Assembly (NCBI GenBank): GCA_036939355.1
Contig: JALLAP010000534.1
Location: 1-12,230, forward strand
Length of the DNA: 12,230 nucleotides
DNA from: Thalassiosira profunda
Taxonomy: Eukaryota > Bacillariophyta > Thalassiosirophyceae > Thalassiosirales > Thalassiosiraceae
Direction: 5' to 3'
The notes below the pieces were generated by a model. That model was not told where the DNA came from. It did no database searches and saw only the letters and a program-made list of their open reading frames with translations. Shown piece by piece: positions 1-9,055 of this stretch. The translations under genes were made by a program, and so were the position numbers. How positions within the stretch are numbered: position 1 is the first letter of the stretch; every line of letters starts with the position of its first letter.

Positions 1-1677
1 TGTGCATTCCGATCCGACGCCGAGAAGAAAGAATCCGAACTGCCCCACAACTGCCGATGATCATCTGCCCTGGCCAGCTCGACGGACAGACCATCCTGCA
101 TGCAGGATTCACCCCAAGACAGTTCTGATCCGCACCAGACGCCATCCAGATGCCCACATTTCTGTGGCGTGGCAAGCTAGCGACGAAACTGACCCTTGAA
201 GTTTTCAAGGTGATGGTACCGTCTCATCTCGTCCCCAGAAGCGAGCATGGGATCGGGGGAGGAAAGATTCAATCGGCGGGAGATTGGAAGCAGGCAGAAG
301 ACCGAACTGTGTTGCTGGGGAAGAGGTCTCAGAAGCTGGCCACGGGGTTGCCTCGATCTGATAGATTGCAGATGTTACTCGTCTCGCCGCTCTTCCTTTC
401 ATACCAATCCTCGCTGCAAATAAAGCTCTTTCGAAAGACGGATGCCTCAACGCCGCATCCCTCACGTGAAACGAGTCCGCTCTTCATTCCTTGGCCGGCT
501 CCCCCTTTCCTCTTGGCGCGCTCTACCGCGTCATCGTACGCCGCTGGTCCTTCAGTCGTTGGCCACGAACCTCTTAACGCTGCGCAATCACCCTCCATTT
601 GCCGCCCAGGTCGCGGGTCTATCACATACGCATCCTCCTTTCCGGAGAGGGTGTTTGACGAGCCACATATCTCGAGCGCCCGTTCATCGCTCGCGGACGC
701 TCTCCCGGAAGGTCCTTCGCTACGGCTACCCATTTTGCAATAAGGGGCGTGACGCGGTGGCAGACACTGCTGTCCTCCTCGTCCGTCCAGGCTGGACCCC
801 GGCTCATCAGGAAGATTCCTCTTTCGTTCCATCCGTGCTCTACACACTGGTGCGTATGCCCGCGGCCGCTGCTATGTGCCAAAGGGCGTCCGCTGTTGTC
901 CACTCTGTCGTTGATGCGCAACCGAACCGCCCCCGAAGATAAAACTCGCCAGTTGTGTCGCATTCGTTCCTCTGGGCCATACAATATGCGTGCTGCATCC
1001 CCTGCACACCCGCACTGCGCCTCCAACAGAGGCCATTGGATGAAGGGGCGCCCCGCCCCACTATCGAGGAAGCAGAGTCCAGAGTCCTCCCGGCCCCGCC
1101 TCCCCGTGGCGCACTCCCCCCTTTTGCAACCGGTGTCCGACGCGAAACTGGAAATCTCTCCCACCGCTGACCACGAGGGTGCACCCATCGCTGCAACATT
1201 ACTCCCGAGGCGCATGCCCCCCCGGCGATGCGTTTGTTGCAGAGTTGCTGTCTCTTCTAATACTGAGGCGTCGTCTGCCAGCACATTCCCCTGCGTCGTT
1301 TTTCACTGCACCCTTCAATGCATAACTTCTATTTTTGTAAGGATTCGGTTGCCGCATATACTTCTGCCCCCCTTTCTGACTGAATTAGGGGTGCATTTGC
1401 AATGGGACGGCCGTATTGTGGCGGTGCGCGGCAAGCCGGTGGGGCACACTGATTTGCAATGTGCATATCTTGTACATCTGCGTCGCTCTCGGCTCTCCTG
1501 AACGACCCTGGCGCTGCGCGCCCGGGAAATCCCGGCGGGGGTGGCATGTAGATAGATGGAGTGGTTGCGAAGATGGGGAGGCCGTCCGGCTGGGGCTCCG
1601 TGGGGCGTGAGGAGCTAGCGCCATGTCTCCACGCTTTGCCGAGCCGCCCCTCCATCCTTCCCTCCCTCCGCCTTACC

Positions 1678-1695
1678 CTCCTCCTCCTCCTCCTC
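1678..1695. repeat. CTC microsatellite
   Basis: Six uninterrupted CTC units lie inside a longer pyrimidine-rich tract (about 1648-1696). A simple low-complexity repeat; no function is implied. Confidence 0.8.
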
Positions 1696-1791
1696 GCCAC
1701 TGAGCCACCCGGGTGAGTGCAGGGTGAGTGCGGGGCGACGATTTGCAACCACTAAATTACTCGGTTTATAGTTTTTGTATCTAAGAACATA

Positions 1792-2030
1792 CTACGTAGA
1801 GGTCAATCGCGGACCGCGTCCTTTAGTAGATCTTTGACCATTACGTTTGCAAGAACTAGCCAAATTGAATCGCAAAATACAGCCGTTCCGTAGCCCACGC
1901 ACCTGCCCGAGGATGGTTCGGCTGTATTTTGCGATTCAATTTGGCTCATCCTTGCACAAACAGCACCGCAATCTGAGTCTCAGGGGACTCAAGAACTCAC
2001 TGACGCTCGGGTACCTAATTCCTACGTAGA
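1792..2030. mobile_element. Possible small foldback element between 9-bp direct repeats
   Basis: CTACGTAGA occurs at 1792-1800 and again at 2022-2030, enclosing 221 bp that contain the hairpin. A 9-bp direct repeat is the size expected of a Mutator-type target-site duplication. However, the inner ends (GGTCAATCGC on the left, GAATTAGGTA read inward from the right) do not form clear terminal inverted repeats. Most of the repeat is an 8-bp palindrome, which weakens the case. Tentative. Confidence 0.3.
1858..1946. repeat. Near-perfect hairpin (28-bp inverted repeat)
   Basis: Bases 1858-1885 (AGCCAAATTG...TACAGCCG) are the exact reverse complement of 1919-1946, separated by 33 nt. After a two-base internal bulge the stem continues by about four pairs (1888-1891 with 1913-1916). 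Outward, TTTGCAAG at 1846 pairs imperfectly with CTTGCACAAA at 1951, so a weaker arm reaches about 1845-1961. It could be a foldback/MITE-type element or a small-RNA precursor. It has no open frame. Confidence 0.9.
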
Positions 2031-2285
2031 CTTTTTCGCCGTGTCACGTTACTTACGGATGTGACCTCGAGTGACTTTGCTGACCTTGCTTTCTCGCGAT
2101 GAGCGTGCAAAACTAAAGGACGGACGGGACGTGGCGCGCGCTCCCTCCTGGCCTGCTCCTTCTGGCTCCTTCCCAGACCCGACGACTCGCTCGCCTCCCA
2201 GCCTCTTGGCCCAAACGGAGCCAACGGCAACTCATCAGCGGCATCGGGCAATCTTATTCAACCGGAGGAGCGCGGAGGGGCCTCG

Positions 2286-2294
2286 TTTTTGCAA
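2286..2294 (+). promoter_or_regulatory. TTTTTGCAA element upstream of the zinc-finger gene
   Basis: A T-run followed by TTGCAA ends 34 bp before the chosen ATG at 2329. The same TTTGCAA core is triplicated before the rightward transposon gene. I infer an initiator-like or proximal promoter element; nothing in the sequence proves it. Confidence 0.3.
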
Positions 2295-2328
2295 CTTGAG
2301 CGAGAGAGGGCACAAGCCGGGAGCCCTG

Positions 2329-3830
2329 ATGGACATCACACACATCATGAGCGGAGCTGACTTTCACGTCCCCGGCCTGCCTCCCCTGGGGCCGAACAAT
2401 GCCCCCGGGCTCTGCCTTCCAGTGGCCGCGGCGCCGCCGGTCGCGCAAGACATTCATTCTGTTGCAAACGAGCCCGCTCGCCGCCGGCGCTCTCCTGCCG
2501 GGGCGTCGAAGCGGGTCCGTCCCCTGTGCGAAGTGGAGGGGTGCACCAGCCACGCCCAGAATGGGGCGCGGTGCCGTAAGCACGGGGCCCGGGTGAGGCA
2601 GTGCGGGGCGGAGGGGTGCGAGAACAACGCGGTCAAGGGGGGTGAGTATATTTGGTGCAGGGGTATTGAGTTTCAATATTGATGTCACACACTCACATGA
2701 ATCGTTGTGGCAGGGGTGTGCAAGCGCCACGGAGCAAAGGTGGACCGGAAACAGTGCAGTGCGCCAGATTGCACCAACAACGCGAAGAGGGGCGGCGTGT
2801 GCATCAGGTGAGGGGAGCTGCTTTGCTTTGCTGCCTTGGACGGACATTATCAAAATGCTGATTGTCTACGCAACACAGACACGGGGCCACGAAGAAGAAG
2901 TGCAGCTACGCCGGGGGATGCGATCGGGTGGAGCATAAAGGTGGATTGTGCTCCAAACATCAACTAGCGCACGAAGAAGGATTGCAATCAGCGTCATCGC
3001 TGCAGATGACAAAGAAGGGAAACCAGAAACGGCAAAGGGAATTGACGAAGGCGGGGGAGGGTGCTCCGAAGAAGAGGAAACGTCCTTGCTGCACCGTGGA
3101 AGGCTGCCAAAGCTTACGAAAAAAGGATGGCGTGTGCGTTCGGCATGGCGCCAAGGTTGGCAAGCAATGTTCCGTCGAAGGCTGCACAAACAGAGCCAAG
3201 CAACGTGGAGTCTGCGTTCGGTGAGTGAAGTCAGATATGAGAGAGCATCCCTTTGTGCAAACCGCATGGCTTGGTCTAACGCTCTCGCTTGCTCTAACAA
3301 AGGCACGGCGCGGAGCAAAAGCGCTACGAACACAGATGCACGTTCGAGGGATGCAACAAGCGGTCCTATTCCGGACAGCCCTGTGCCATGCACGGTGGCC
3401 AGCCGGTCAAATCGTATGCAAAAGTGTGCTCGCACGAGGGTTGCTCGTCGGTGGTCGTGCCCCGGTTTGATGTCTGCGTCAAACATGGCGCCAAGCGAGA
3501 GTTCAAGAAGTGCACAGTCCCCGACTGTGAATCGTTTGCTCAGAAGGGCGGGCTGTGCATCCGGTGCGTCTCGTTTTATCTATCTCCGTTGTTGCCCCTT
3601 GGCCTGTATATGTGTACATCTTACATTTTGCTTGCTTGAACAGGCATGGAGCCAAAGTGAAGACATGCCGGATCGAAGGATGCCCAAACAATGCAAGGAG
3701 AAACCAGTTGTGCATCAGGTGAATATGAAAGTGTCTGCAGTCTCATCTCAGCCTTTGGTTGCATGTGTCATGTCTGACGTTCGGCTCAATCCTCAGGCAC
3801 GGGGCAAAGTTTGCAACGCAAACGGTTTAG
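2329..3830 (+). CDS. WRKY19-type zinc-finger repeat protein (six exons)
   Basis: Exons are 2329-2641, 2714-2807, 2879-3220, 3303-3563, 3644-3718 and 3797-3830. All five introns are GT-AG and 71-82 nt long, and the joined frame gives 372 residues ending at TAG 3828-3830. The protein has a short N-terminus with a basic patch (RRRRSPAGASKR), then ten fingers of the form C-x4/5-C-x(8-9)-C-x2-H, usually followed by G-A-K. This is the pattern of stramenopile proteins annotated WRKY19-like. A classic basic nuclear signal, PKKRKRP, sits between fingers 4 and 5. A nuclear DNA- or protein-binding role is inferred only. Introns 2-5 all split the Arg codon in [VI]R-HG. The frame is open upstream to an ATG at 2071, but 2329 follows the TTTTTGCAA element and starts a cleaner protein. 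ATG 2347 is an alternative. Confidence 0.85.
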
Positions 3831-4000
3831 GGCAAGTGAGAAGATGGCTCAGGCTACTGCTGGCTCTCGAAAGGATCCAACAACAAGTTGGACAGGATTG
3901 GAGAGGGAGAAGAGGTTGGCTGGAGCAACTCTCCTTCCAGCTTCAGGGCCCTCGCGAAAATCTCGCCAATAATAAGCGATCATTTTATCGCCAAAACCGG
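3831..4000. other. 3' flank of zinc-finger gene up to transposon end
   Basis: Presumed 3' UTR and terminator region of the zinc-finger gene. No further finger unit, open frame of note or clear polyadenylation signal is seen. Its last nine bases (3992-4000) are the left candidate target-site duplication. Confidence 0.5.
3992..4000. repeat. Candidate left target-site duplication
   Basis: CAAAACCGG directly precedes the left inverted repeat. The nine bases after the right repeat are CCCAACCGG, matching at 7 of 9 positions. Nine bp is the usual MULE duplication length, but two mismatches make this only suggestive. Confidence 0.35.
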
Positions 4001-4130
4001 CAGCCTCTAACGATACCCTCTTTTTGGGCGCGCCAAAACTGGTGTCCGTCGAAGCCGCCCTTTTGCTCGCGGACACTTCCATTCTTTTGACGGAGAACCG
4101 TCCGGGAGAAGACACGGAGAATTATCCGTG
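4001..4130 (+). repeat. Left terminal inverted repeat of the MULE
   Basis: Reading inward it begins CAGCCTCTAACGATACCCTC and TTTTTGGGCG, then GGACACTTC at 4071 and a palindromic CACGGA-gaatta-TCCGTG at 4113-4130. The right end, read inward, shows the same blocks in the same order with gaps. A CGGAGAACCGTCCG-like block at 4091 makes the left repeat longer than the right. Confidence 0.75.
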
Positions 4131-4353
4131 AGAATCCTCTTCTCCCTCACCCCCCACAACAACAACACTCGCCGCGCGCATCTCTCCAATCCACACCCCC
4201 ACTCCCTCCATCGCCCCTCCCGCCGGCGGCGCACGGACGCCTCTCTCGCGTCAGTGTCAGCGCGTCTGTGCGCGGCAGGCCTCCCTCGCACTCCCGCCCG
4301 CCCCTTGCAATCGCCGCGGCTGCTCTCCGCCAGCACGCCCCCGCTCAACCCCG

Positions 4354-4416
4354 CGCCGCCTCCGTCGCGTCACCCTCACGTCGCCGCGTCGCCGCCTCCG
4401 TCGCGTCACCCTCACG
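4354..4416 (+). repeat. 27-bp direct repeat, two copies
   Basis: Bases 4354-4380 are repeated exactly at 4390-4416 (36-bp period). Each begins CGCCGCCTCC and ends CACCCTCACG. They lie in the C-rich subterminal region before the rightward gene. Subterminal repeats are common transposase-binding sites in DNA transposons, but this role is inference. Confidence 0.85.
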
Positions 4417-4448
4417 CCGTCCGCCCGCGCTCTCGTAGCTGCGGCGCC

Positions 4449-4477
4449 TTTGCAACTCCTTTGCAACTCCTTTGCAA
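4449..4477 (+). promoter_or_regulatory. Tandem TTTGCAACTCC repeat, likely proximal promoter element
   Basis: The 11-bp unit TTTGCAACTCC occurs at 4449 and 4460, with a third partial copy at 4471 (TTTGCAA). It lies 68 bp before the ATG at 4545. The same core lies just upstream of the zinc-finger gene. Spacing of one helical turn suggests repeated protein contacts. The regulatory role is inferred. Confidence 0.4.
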
Positions 4478-4544
4478 ATACAAGAGACGCGGCACCACGG
4501 CCCGCCTCTCCCTCGGCCCCATCCACACCGCCCCAATATTTATT

Positions 4545-6277
4545 ATGAGCGACGCGGGTGACGAGCCAGCGGCGCCGGCGCGCGACGAGCCAGAGGCGAC
4601 GTGCGGGGGATTCCCCTCTCCAGAGGACTTCGCAGTGGCGGTCCAGAAGGATGCTGTGCTCGGACCGGAAGTGGGAGGCAGTGTAACCGTGGCGGACAGC
4701 ACCAAAGGCTGCATCAAAGCCATCTGCACAAAGCTGGAGAAGTTCGGGCTGCACCCAACAACCATGACCAATCATACCAATCTCGCGGCCATCCGCAACA
4801 TCAAAGGGGACGCCAGCTACGGAAGGAACCACCAGAGTGTTTGCTACAAACCTGGCAAAAACCGCACCCCGATCATCCATTTGTATTGCAAAAAGTGCAT
4901 GAACATCAATACGCCCGACCCAGACCTTTATCGCGCGAGCCTCGTGGCAATTGTCTCCGTCACAACAATTGACGATCCGCACCAGATCAGTGCAAATTTA
5001 TTGGCTGTCTACCCCCATTGCAGCGAGTGTGATAAGCCGCACAAATTGAGGACCAGCTACCTGATGGACAAAGAGAATGGGGGAGATGGATGGGCGAAGC
5101 TGACCGCTCCAGTGGATGACATCGTTGGCGAAACCTTGTCCCCCATTGTTGAGAAATTGAGGGACATTCCTTGGGATGCCGGCGAAGAGGAGCATAAAGG
5201 TATGTTCTTGTGCTCTTGAGACACAGTTCCTTGATCAGCCGCCAACCCTCTCTTCACAACAACCCTTCCCTCTCCAGGTACTAGAATCGTGAATAAGCTC
5301 AAACAGCAAATGCCCGAATGGGAGTGGGATTTGCGATGGTATCTGCCTCTCTTCGGAACCAAAGAGGAGCCGGGCGTTCCCAAGGCAATCCGCGACTTCT
5401 ATTCGCTGGGCGACGACATCGAAGAGGAGCTCAATCGCATGAGGCTCAGGCTTACACTCTTTCTCGCGAACACGTTGAACGCGCCTACCGAGTTCGCCCC
5501 CATTCCAGAGTTTTTTATCCGGAAGTACGCCGCGCCCACTCCCGTCTCCATCGAGAACGCGACAAAAGACTCTACGGGGAACCACAGGACGCGCATGTGT
5601 CTCTGGAGAGGGACTCTGTCATCGCCGGGGGATTCCAATGGCAGGGCAAGCTTACAAACCAGCCAGACCACTTCGACATGCAGAACATAGCTTCCGGGAA
5701 ACTTCAGCCAAAGGAATACTCTGTCACGGAGAATCCTGCCCTCAAAAACCACATCAAGCCATTCAGCACGTCGATGCCTTTGAGCGTGGAAGGCCGGCGC
5801 ATGATCATCAACTATCGGGAAGTGCAGATTAACTATGGAGAACTGGTGGTTTTTGCGGGCGACGTGAGCCACGCCGGTTACACTCTGCATAAGACCAAGA
5901 TCCCACGAACCAATTATTGGTCCCCCACCTACCACTGTTACTTCACGTCCACCCGTCACGCGATCGATTTGGACAAGTTTGTGATTGATGTGGAGGGTTT
6001 GGCGCGGCGCCAGCCACATTTGTTGGGATACGCGTTGGCGAAAGTTGCGGTGGCAGAGTTGAGAAAGGCGAGCACCAGGCTGTGCCAAGGCCTTGAAGCT
6101 GCGCGGCAGAATGAAGGCGGGAGCGTGTCCATCGATAATATTATTGATGAAACGATTGTCAAATTGCAGCGCATGCGGCCCGCGGCCGAGACAACGGGGA
6201 CAGAGGGTGGAGAGGCAGGTTCGGAGGAGGCGGCAGAGGGCGTCAGCACTCGTGCCCGAAAGCGTCGGCAGAACTAG
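4545..6277 (+). CDS. 2OG-Fe(II) dioxygenase-like protein of the MULE (frame broken once)
   Basis: Exon 1 is 4545-5199 and exon 2 starts at 5278. The 78-nt GT-AG intron is phase 1 and joins EEHK to GTRIVNK. Residues 1-218 include two CxxC pairs (CKKC 115-118, CSEC 159-162), possibly a zinc ribbon. The C-terminal half has an HxD (HFD, codons from 5669), then GELVVFAGDVSHAG, with the distal His at 5870, 67 residues on. This is the classic iron-binding layout of 2OG dioxygenases. Iron and 2-oxoglutarate binding are inferred; the substrate is unknown. The frame shifts between about 5525 and 5590. Either one base is missing at the G4 run 5576-5579, or a 44-nt intron (GT at 5525, AG at 5567-5568) is spliced out. 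Total about 550 residues. An Arg 12 residues after the distal His could bind 2OG. It ends 41 bp from the convergent transposase stop. Confidence 0.65.
5976..6030 (+). repeat. 55-bp segment duplicated at 9713-9767
   Basis: This piece of the rightward dioxygenase gene (AGTTTGTGATTGATGTGG... to ...TTGTTGGGATA) recurs exactly, same orientation, at 9713-9767 next to an N. It is most easily explained as a misplaced read or contig end. Confidence 0.9.
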
Positions 6278-6317
6278 GGATTTGAAAGATAAATGTTATT
6301 CTAATTGATACAGTTTA

Positions 6318-9055
6318 CTAGTTACGCTTCCTTGCCCTCTTCCCTTTCTTCTTGGTCGGACTGCTGGCCTTTTTCTCACGTTCGTGAGTACAATGGTTCA
6401 GGCTTTCGCCGAGTCCAGCCTTCTTTGATCTTGAGTCCCGTCGGGCCCGTGCGGCCATCAAGTCGGTTCTCATTTTCCGCAGCCCATCCCGCAGTATATC
6501 CTTCCCTTCCTCTCCAAGACCCTTGCCGAGCTTGGTCACCGTCTCGTACATTGGCATAAAGTCGTGGTAATGCTTGCCCGTTGTTTTTTCCTTCCAGTCC
6601 AGGTCACCCATCTCACAGTCGCTTTCTTCGTCCGACCCAAAACCTCCCGCCGCCGCGCCGCCGTAACTAGCGTCCGAGCCATTTCCATCCCCTGTTTTGC
6701 CACCAATTTGCGACGGCACCTTGTAGTTGTCGCTGCAGTTGACGTCCTGCTCGACACCGATTGGGGCGGCTGGGACGTTGCTCTTGACTGGCTTCCTTGA
6801 CAGAGCCCATCTCTCGGATGCGGTGGATACCTCGCCTCCCTCCGAGCAGGGGGAACAGCCAAGCATCTCAGCATCGATGCCAAGGTCCGCCCGAACGATC
6901 CTGTCAGAAATGGTCTGCCAGTAGTTCGGGCCGCGGAGGCAGAGCGTTCCCAAACTGCGTGTGAAGTACTCGACTGGAGGCGGAGACGAAGCCATAACTT
7001 ATTAACCATAACATTGCCTGTTGTGGCACATTCGCCGATCTCAAATGCTTGGTCTATATCTGCCCATTCTTCGGCCGTAACGGGCACTCCTTCCTGATCA
7101 CACTCTTCTCGTATCTTGATCAGTTCCTTCGACAGAGTGTCGTTCCTCCCGTAGTAGTAGCTGTAGGCGATCAGCCATCGCAGTTTGGCGTCCTGCAGCT
7201 TCGGATGGCGCCGCAGCACCCTATAGATGTGGCGACATGCCTGGCCGCGTTTCTGGAATCTCTTGCAGTCGCAGATCATGACCTTCTCCCCCGGCCGTTT
7301 TCCGCGCTCAAACCTAGGTATCACTTTTTTCATTGTCCGGTTCAGCACAGTTTTGTATGCGCCCAGTGCATGCTTGTTGTCGCTGAATACCTTGTCTTTG
7401 CATTTTGCCAGAGCCTTCCTGGCCTTTTTTCGCGGCGGAGGCCGTGCAGACGACTCTAGGGAATCCCGGTTCAATTCCTCCAGAATAGTTGCGGCATGAT
7501 CGTCAACATCAAGCTGATCGAAAAGAACGTCGCAGACGCGGGCTGGCAGATCCAAGTCCTCCTCCGGGGTAGTTTCGTGATCAAAATATACGCGTTTGAC
7601 GTAGAACTCCGACGCGGAAGCTCGATGCAGACAGTATTTAGGGCTCTGCCCATGCTCGTGGAGGAGTTGTTGGCCCGAATGATCCGTCAGACGGTCGTCC
7701 GTCTCGTCCCGTTTTGCCGCTTTTCCTACTCTTCCTCGCATGTCAGCGGCAACCTTTCTGGATTTGGCTGCTTCCTTGTCTTTGTTTATTTTGTTGATCT
7801 TTCCGGCCGCGACGGCAACGTCGTCGTTCGGCTTCGGCCCCTGGCAGTGTCTCTTGTATACGCGGTGCTCGGCCTCGTTCACACCGGTGGTGCAATTTCC
7901 AAGAGTCATGAGCCCGTCGAACTCGCACTCGAACAATTTCGTTCGGTTGCAGAAGAAGCTTTTGGCGAGGAAGACTCTAATGGCCTCCCTGACGTTTTCT
8001 TCGATTTGTCCGTGGTGGTCCGCCTGTGATTCCGTCATGTAGAGATCCATTAACTGCTGGGCCACCTTGACCTCCTCGTGACTTTCGTAGTACTTGATGA
8101 AGTACCAGAGCCAGCGCACCAACAAATCCACCTCGATTGAGGCCTGCCAGGACCGTTTGCGGGTAGCCGCCAGCTTTGATTTGTATTTGGAATCCTCGGT
8201 AAAGTTGCGATTGACTTTGTGCCAGGCGCAGTGACGATGGAAGGCGTTTGGAAACACTTTGTGCATCTCTCTTCCCCTTCCGCAGACGCTGTCGGCCGCC
8301 TTGGTTTCCTGTTGGTCAGCGTCCGTGATGAATTGCTCGACGCGCTCCAGAGCCGTGCCCGGATGGAGTATGGGCATGGCGTTTCCAACTTTGGACGGCA
8401 TGAAGCACCATGTGTGTCCGAAAGACTTATTCATATTATCTTTCCCGCACATGGTGTAGAGTGGCCGATCCTCCGAGTTGGTTTCCTCGGTATCGTCCCC
8501 TCCCATGAATTCAGGAAACATGTCGAACTTTCGGCGGGCGTCCGCATTGGTCCAAGCAATGGCCAGCACAATCTTTCCGTTGGAAGTCTTCCGTAGATTG
8601 GTGCGCGATCTCTGATAGTCCTCGGCGAAATTCCTGGGATTGTCGAATTCGTCGCCGAGGTCCTGGAGGAAATCTTCCTCTTCCTCGATCTTCTCTGCAT
8701 TTTTGACTGCCTTCTTTTTTTCTTTTAACGTGAGAAGGTTCGAGTCATAGTCGCCGTATAGAACCACAAAGGAGCACTTTTCATCGCTCTCCAGCTCAGC
8801 GATGAGGCGGTCAACTGCTGTTGCGTCCTCTGGGTCGATGTTTGGGTCGGCAGTCATCACTAGATCGTCCTTTCTTTTCCGGTTTAGGTACCGCAACTGG
8901 TGTGGTTCTAGGTGCAGGCCAGTTCGCTTGTTGTATAGACTACCGGCAGCCGCAGGCGGAACGTAGCATCCCATAGCATCAGTGCAAACCTGCACTTCGG
9001 TTTGGTTGCCAAGATGAGAATGCATTCGGAGCAGCTCTGGGTTCTCATGACTCAT
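6318..9055 (-). CDS. Mutator-like (MULE) transposase with SWIM zinc finger
   Basis: From ATG 9055 the frame gives about 680 clear residues. The order fits FAR1/MULE transposases. An N-terminal region (1-160) precedes a core with DDTEETN (first Asp about 187-188), FITDAD (second Asp 245), VFPNAFHRHCAWHKVNRN (268-284), and TTGVNEAEH (Glu 394 or 396), the likely D-D-E triad. A SWIM finger CxC...CxH follows (C595, C597, C607, H609). The role is cutting and joining the element ends in the nucleus. After about residue 675 the plausible protein continues in another frame (from about 6995 to TAG 6320-6318), with HYHDFMPMYETVTKLGKG and a basic Lys/Arg tail. A short intron would restore the frame (GT near 7036, AG at the TAAG or CTCCAG sites); a frameshift is the alternative. 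The start overlaps the upstream dioxygenase stop by 11 nt. Confidence 0.85.

Larger units (their letters stand above)
1..2328. other. Region without a supportable gene
   Basis: No stretch here gives a protein I recognise. The longest open frames (150-743 and 749-1501 on +, 622-1284 on -) overlap one another in several frames, are rich in Arg, Pro and Ser, and show no domain or splice pattern. Visible structure is limited to a hairpin at 1858-1946, 9-bp direct repeats at 1792 and 2022, a CTC microsatellite near 1678-1695, a doubled GGGTGAGTGC at 1711 and 1722, and six TTGCAA palindromes between 735 and 1852. It could be intergenic or heavily decayed repeat DNA. Confidence 0.6.

Noticed and set aside
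150..1501. Long open frames on both strands in the left region
   Set aside because: They overlap each other, are low-complexity in composition, and show no domain, splice signals or conserved motif. Chance frames in GC-rich DNA.
4128..4544. N-terminal extension of the rightward oxygenase frame back to 4128
   Set aside because: The frame is open there but runs through the inverted repeat, the 27-bp repeats and the TTTGCAA promoter-like repeat. Its composition is Pro/Arg/Ser-rich, so ATG 4545 is preferred.
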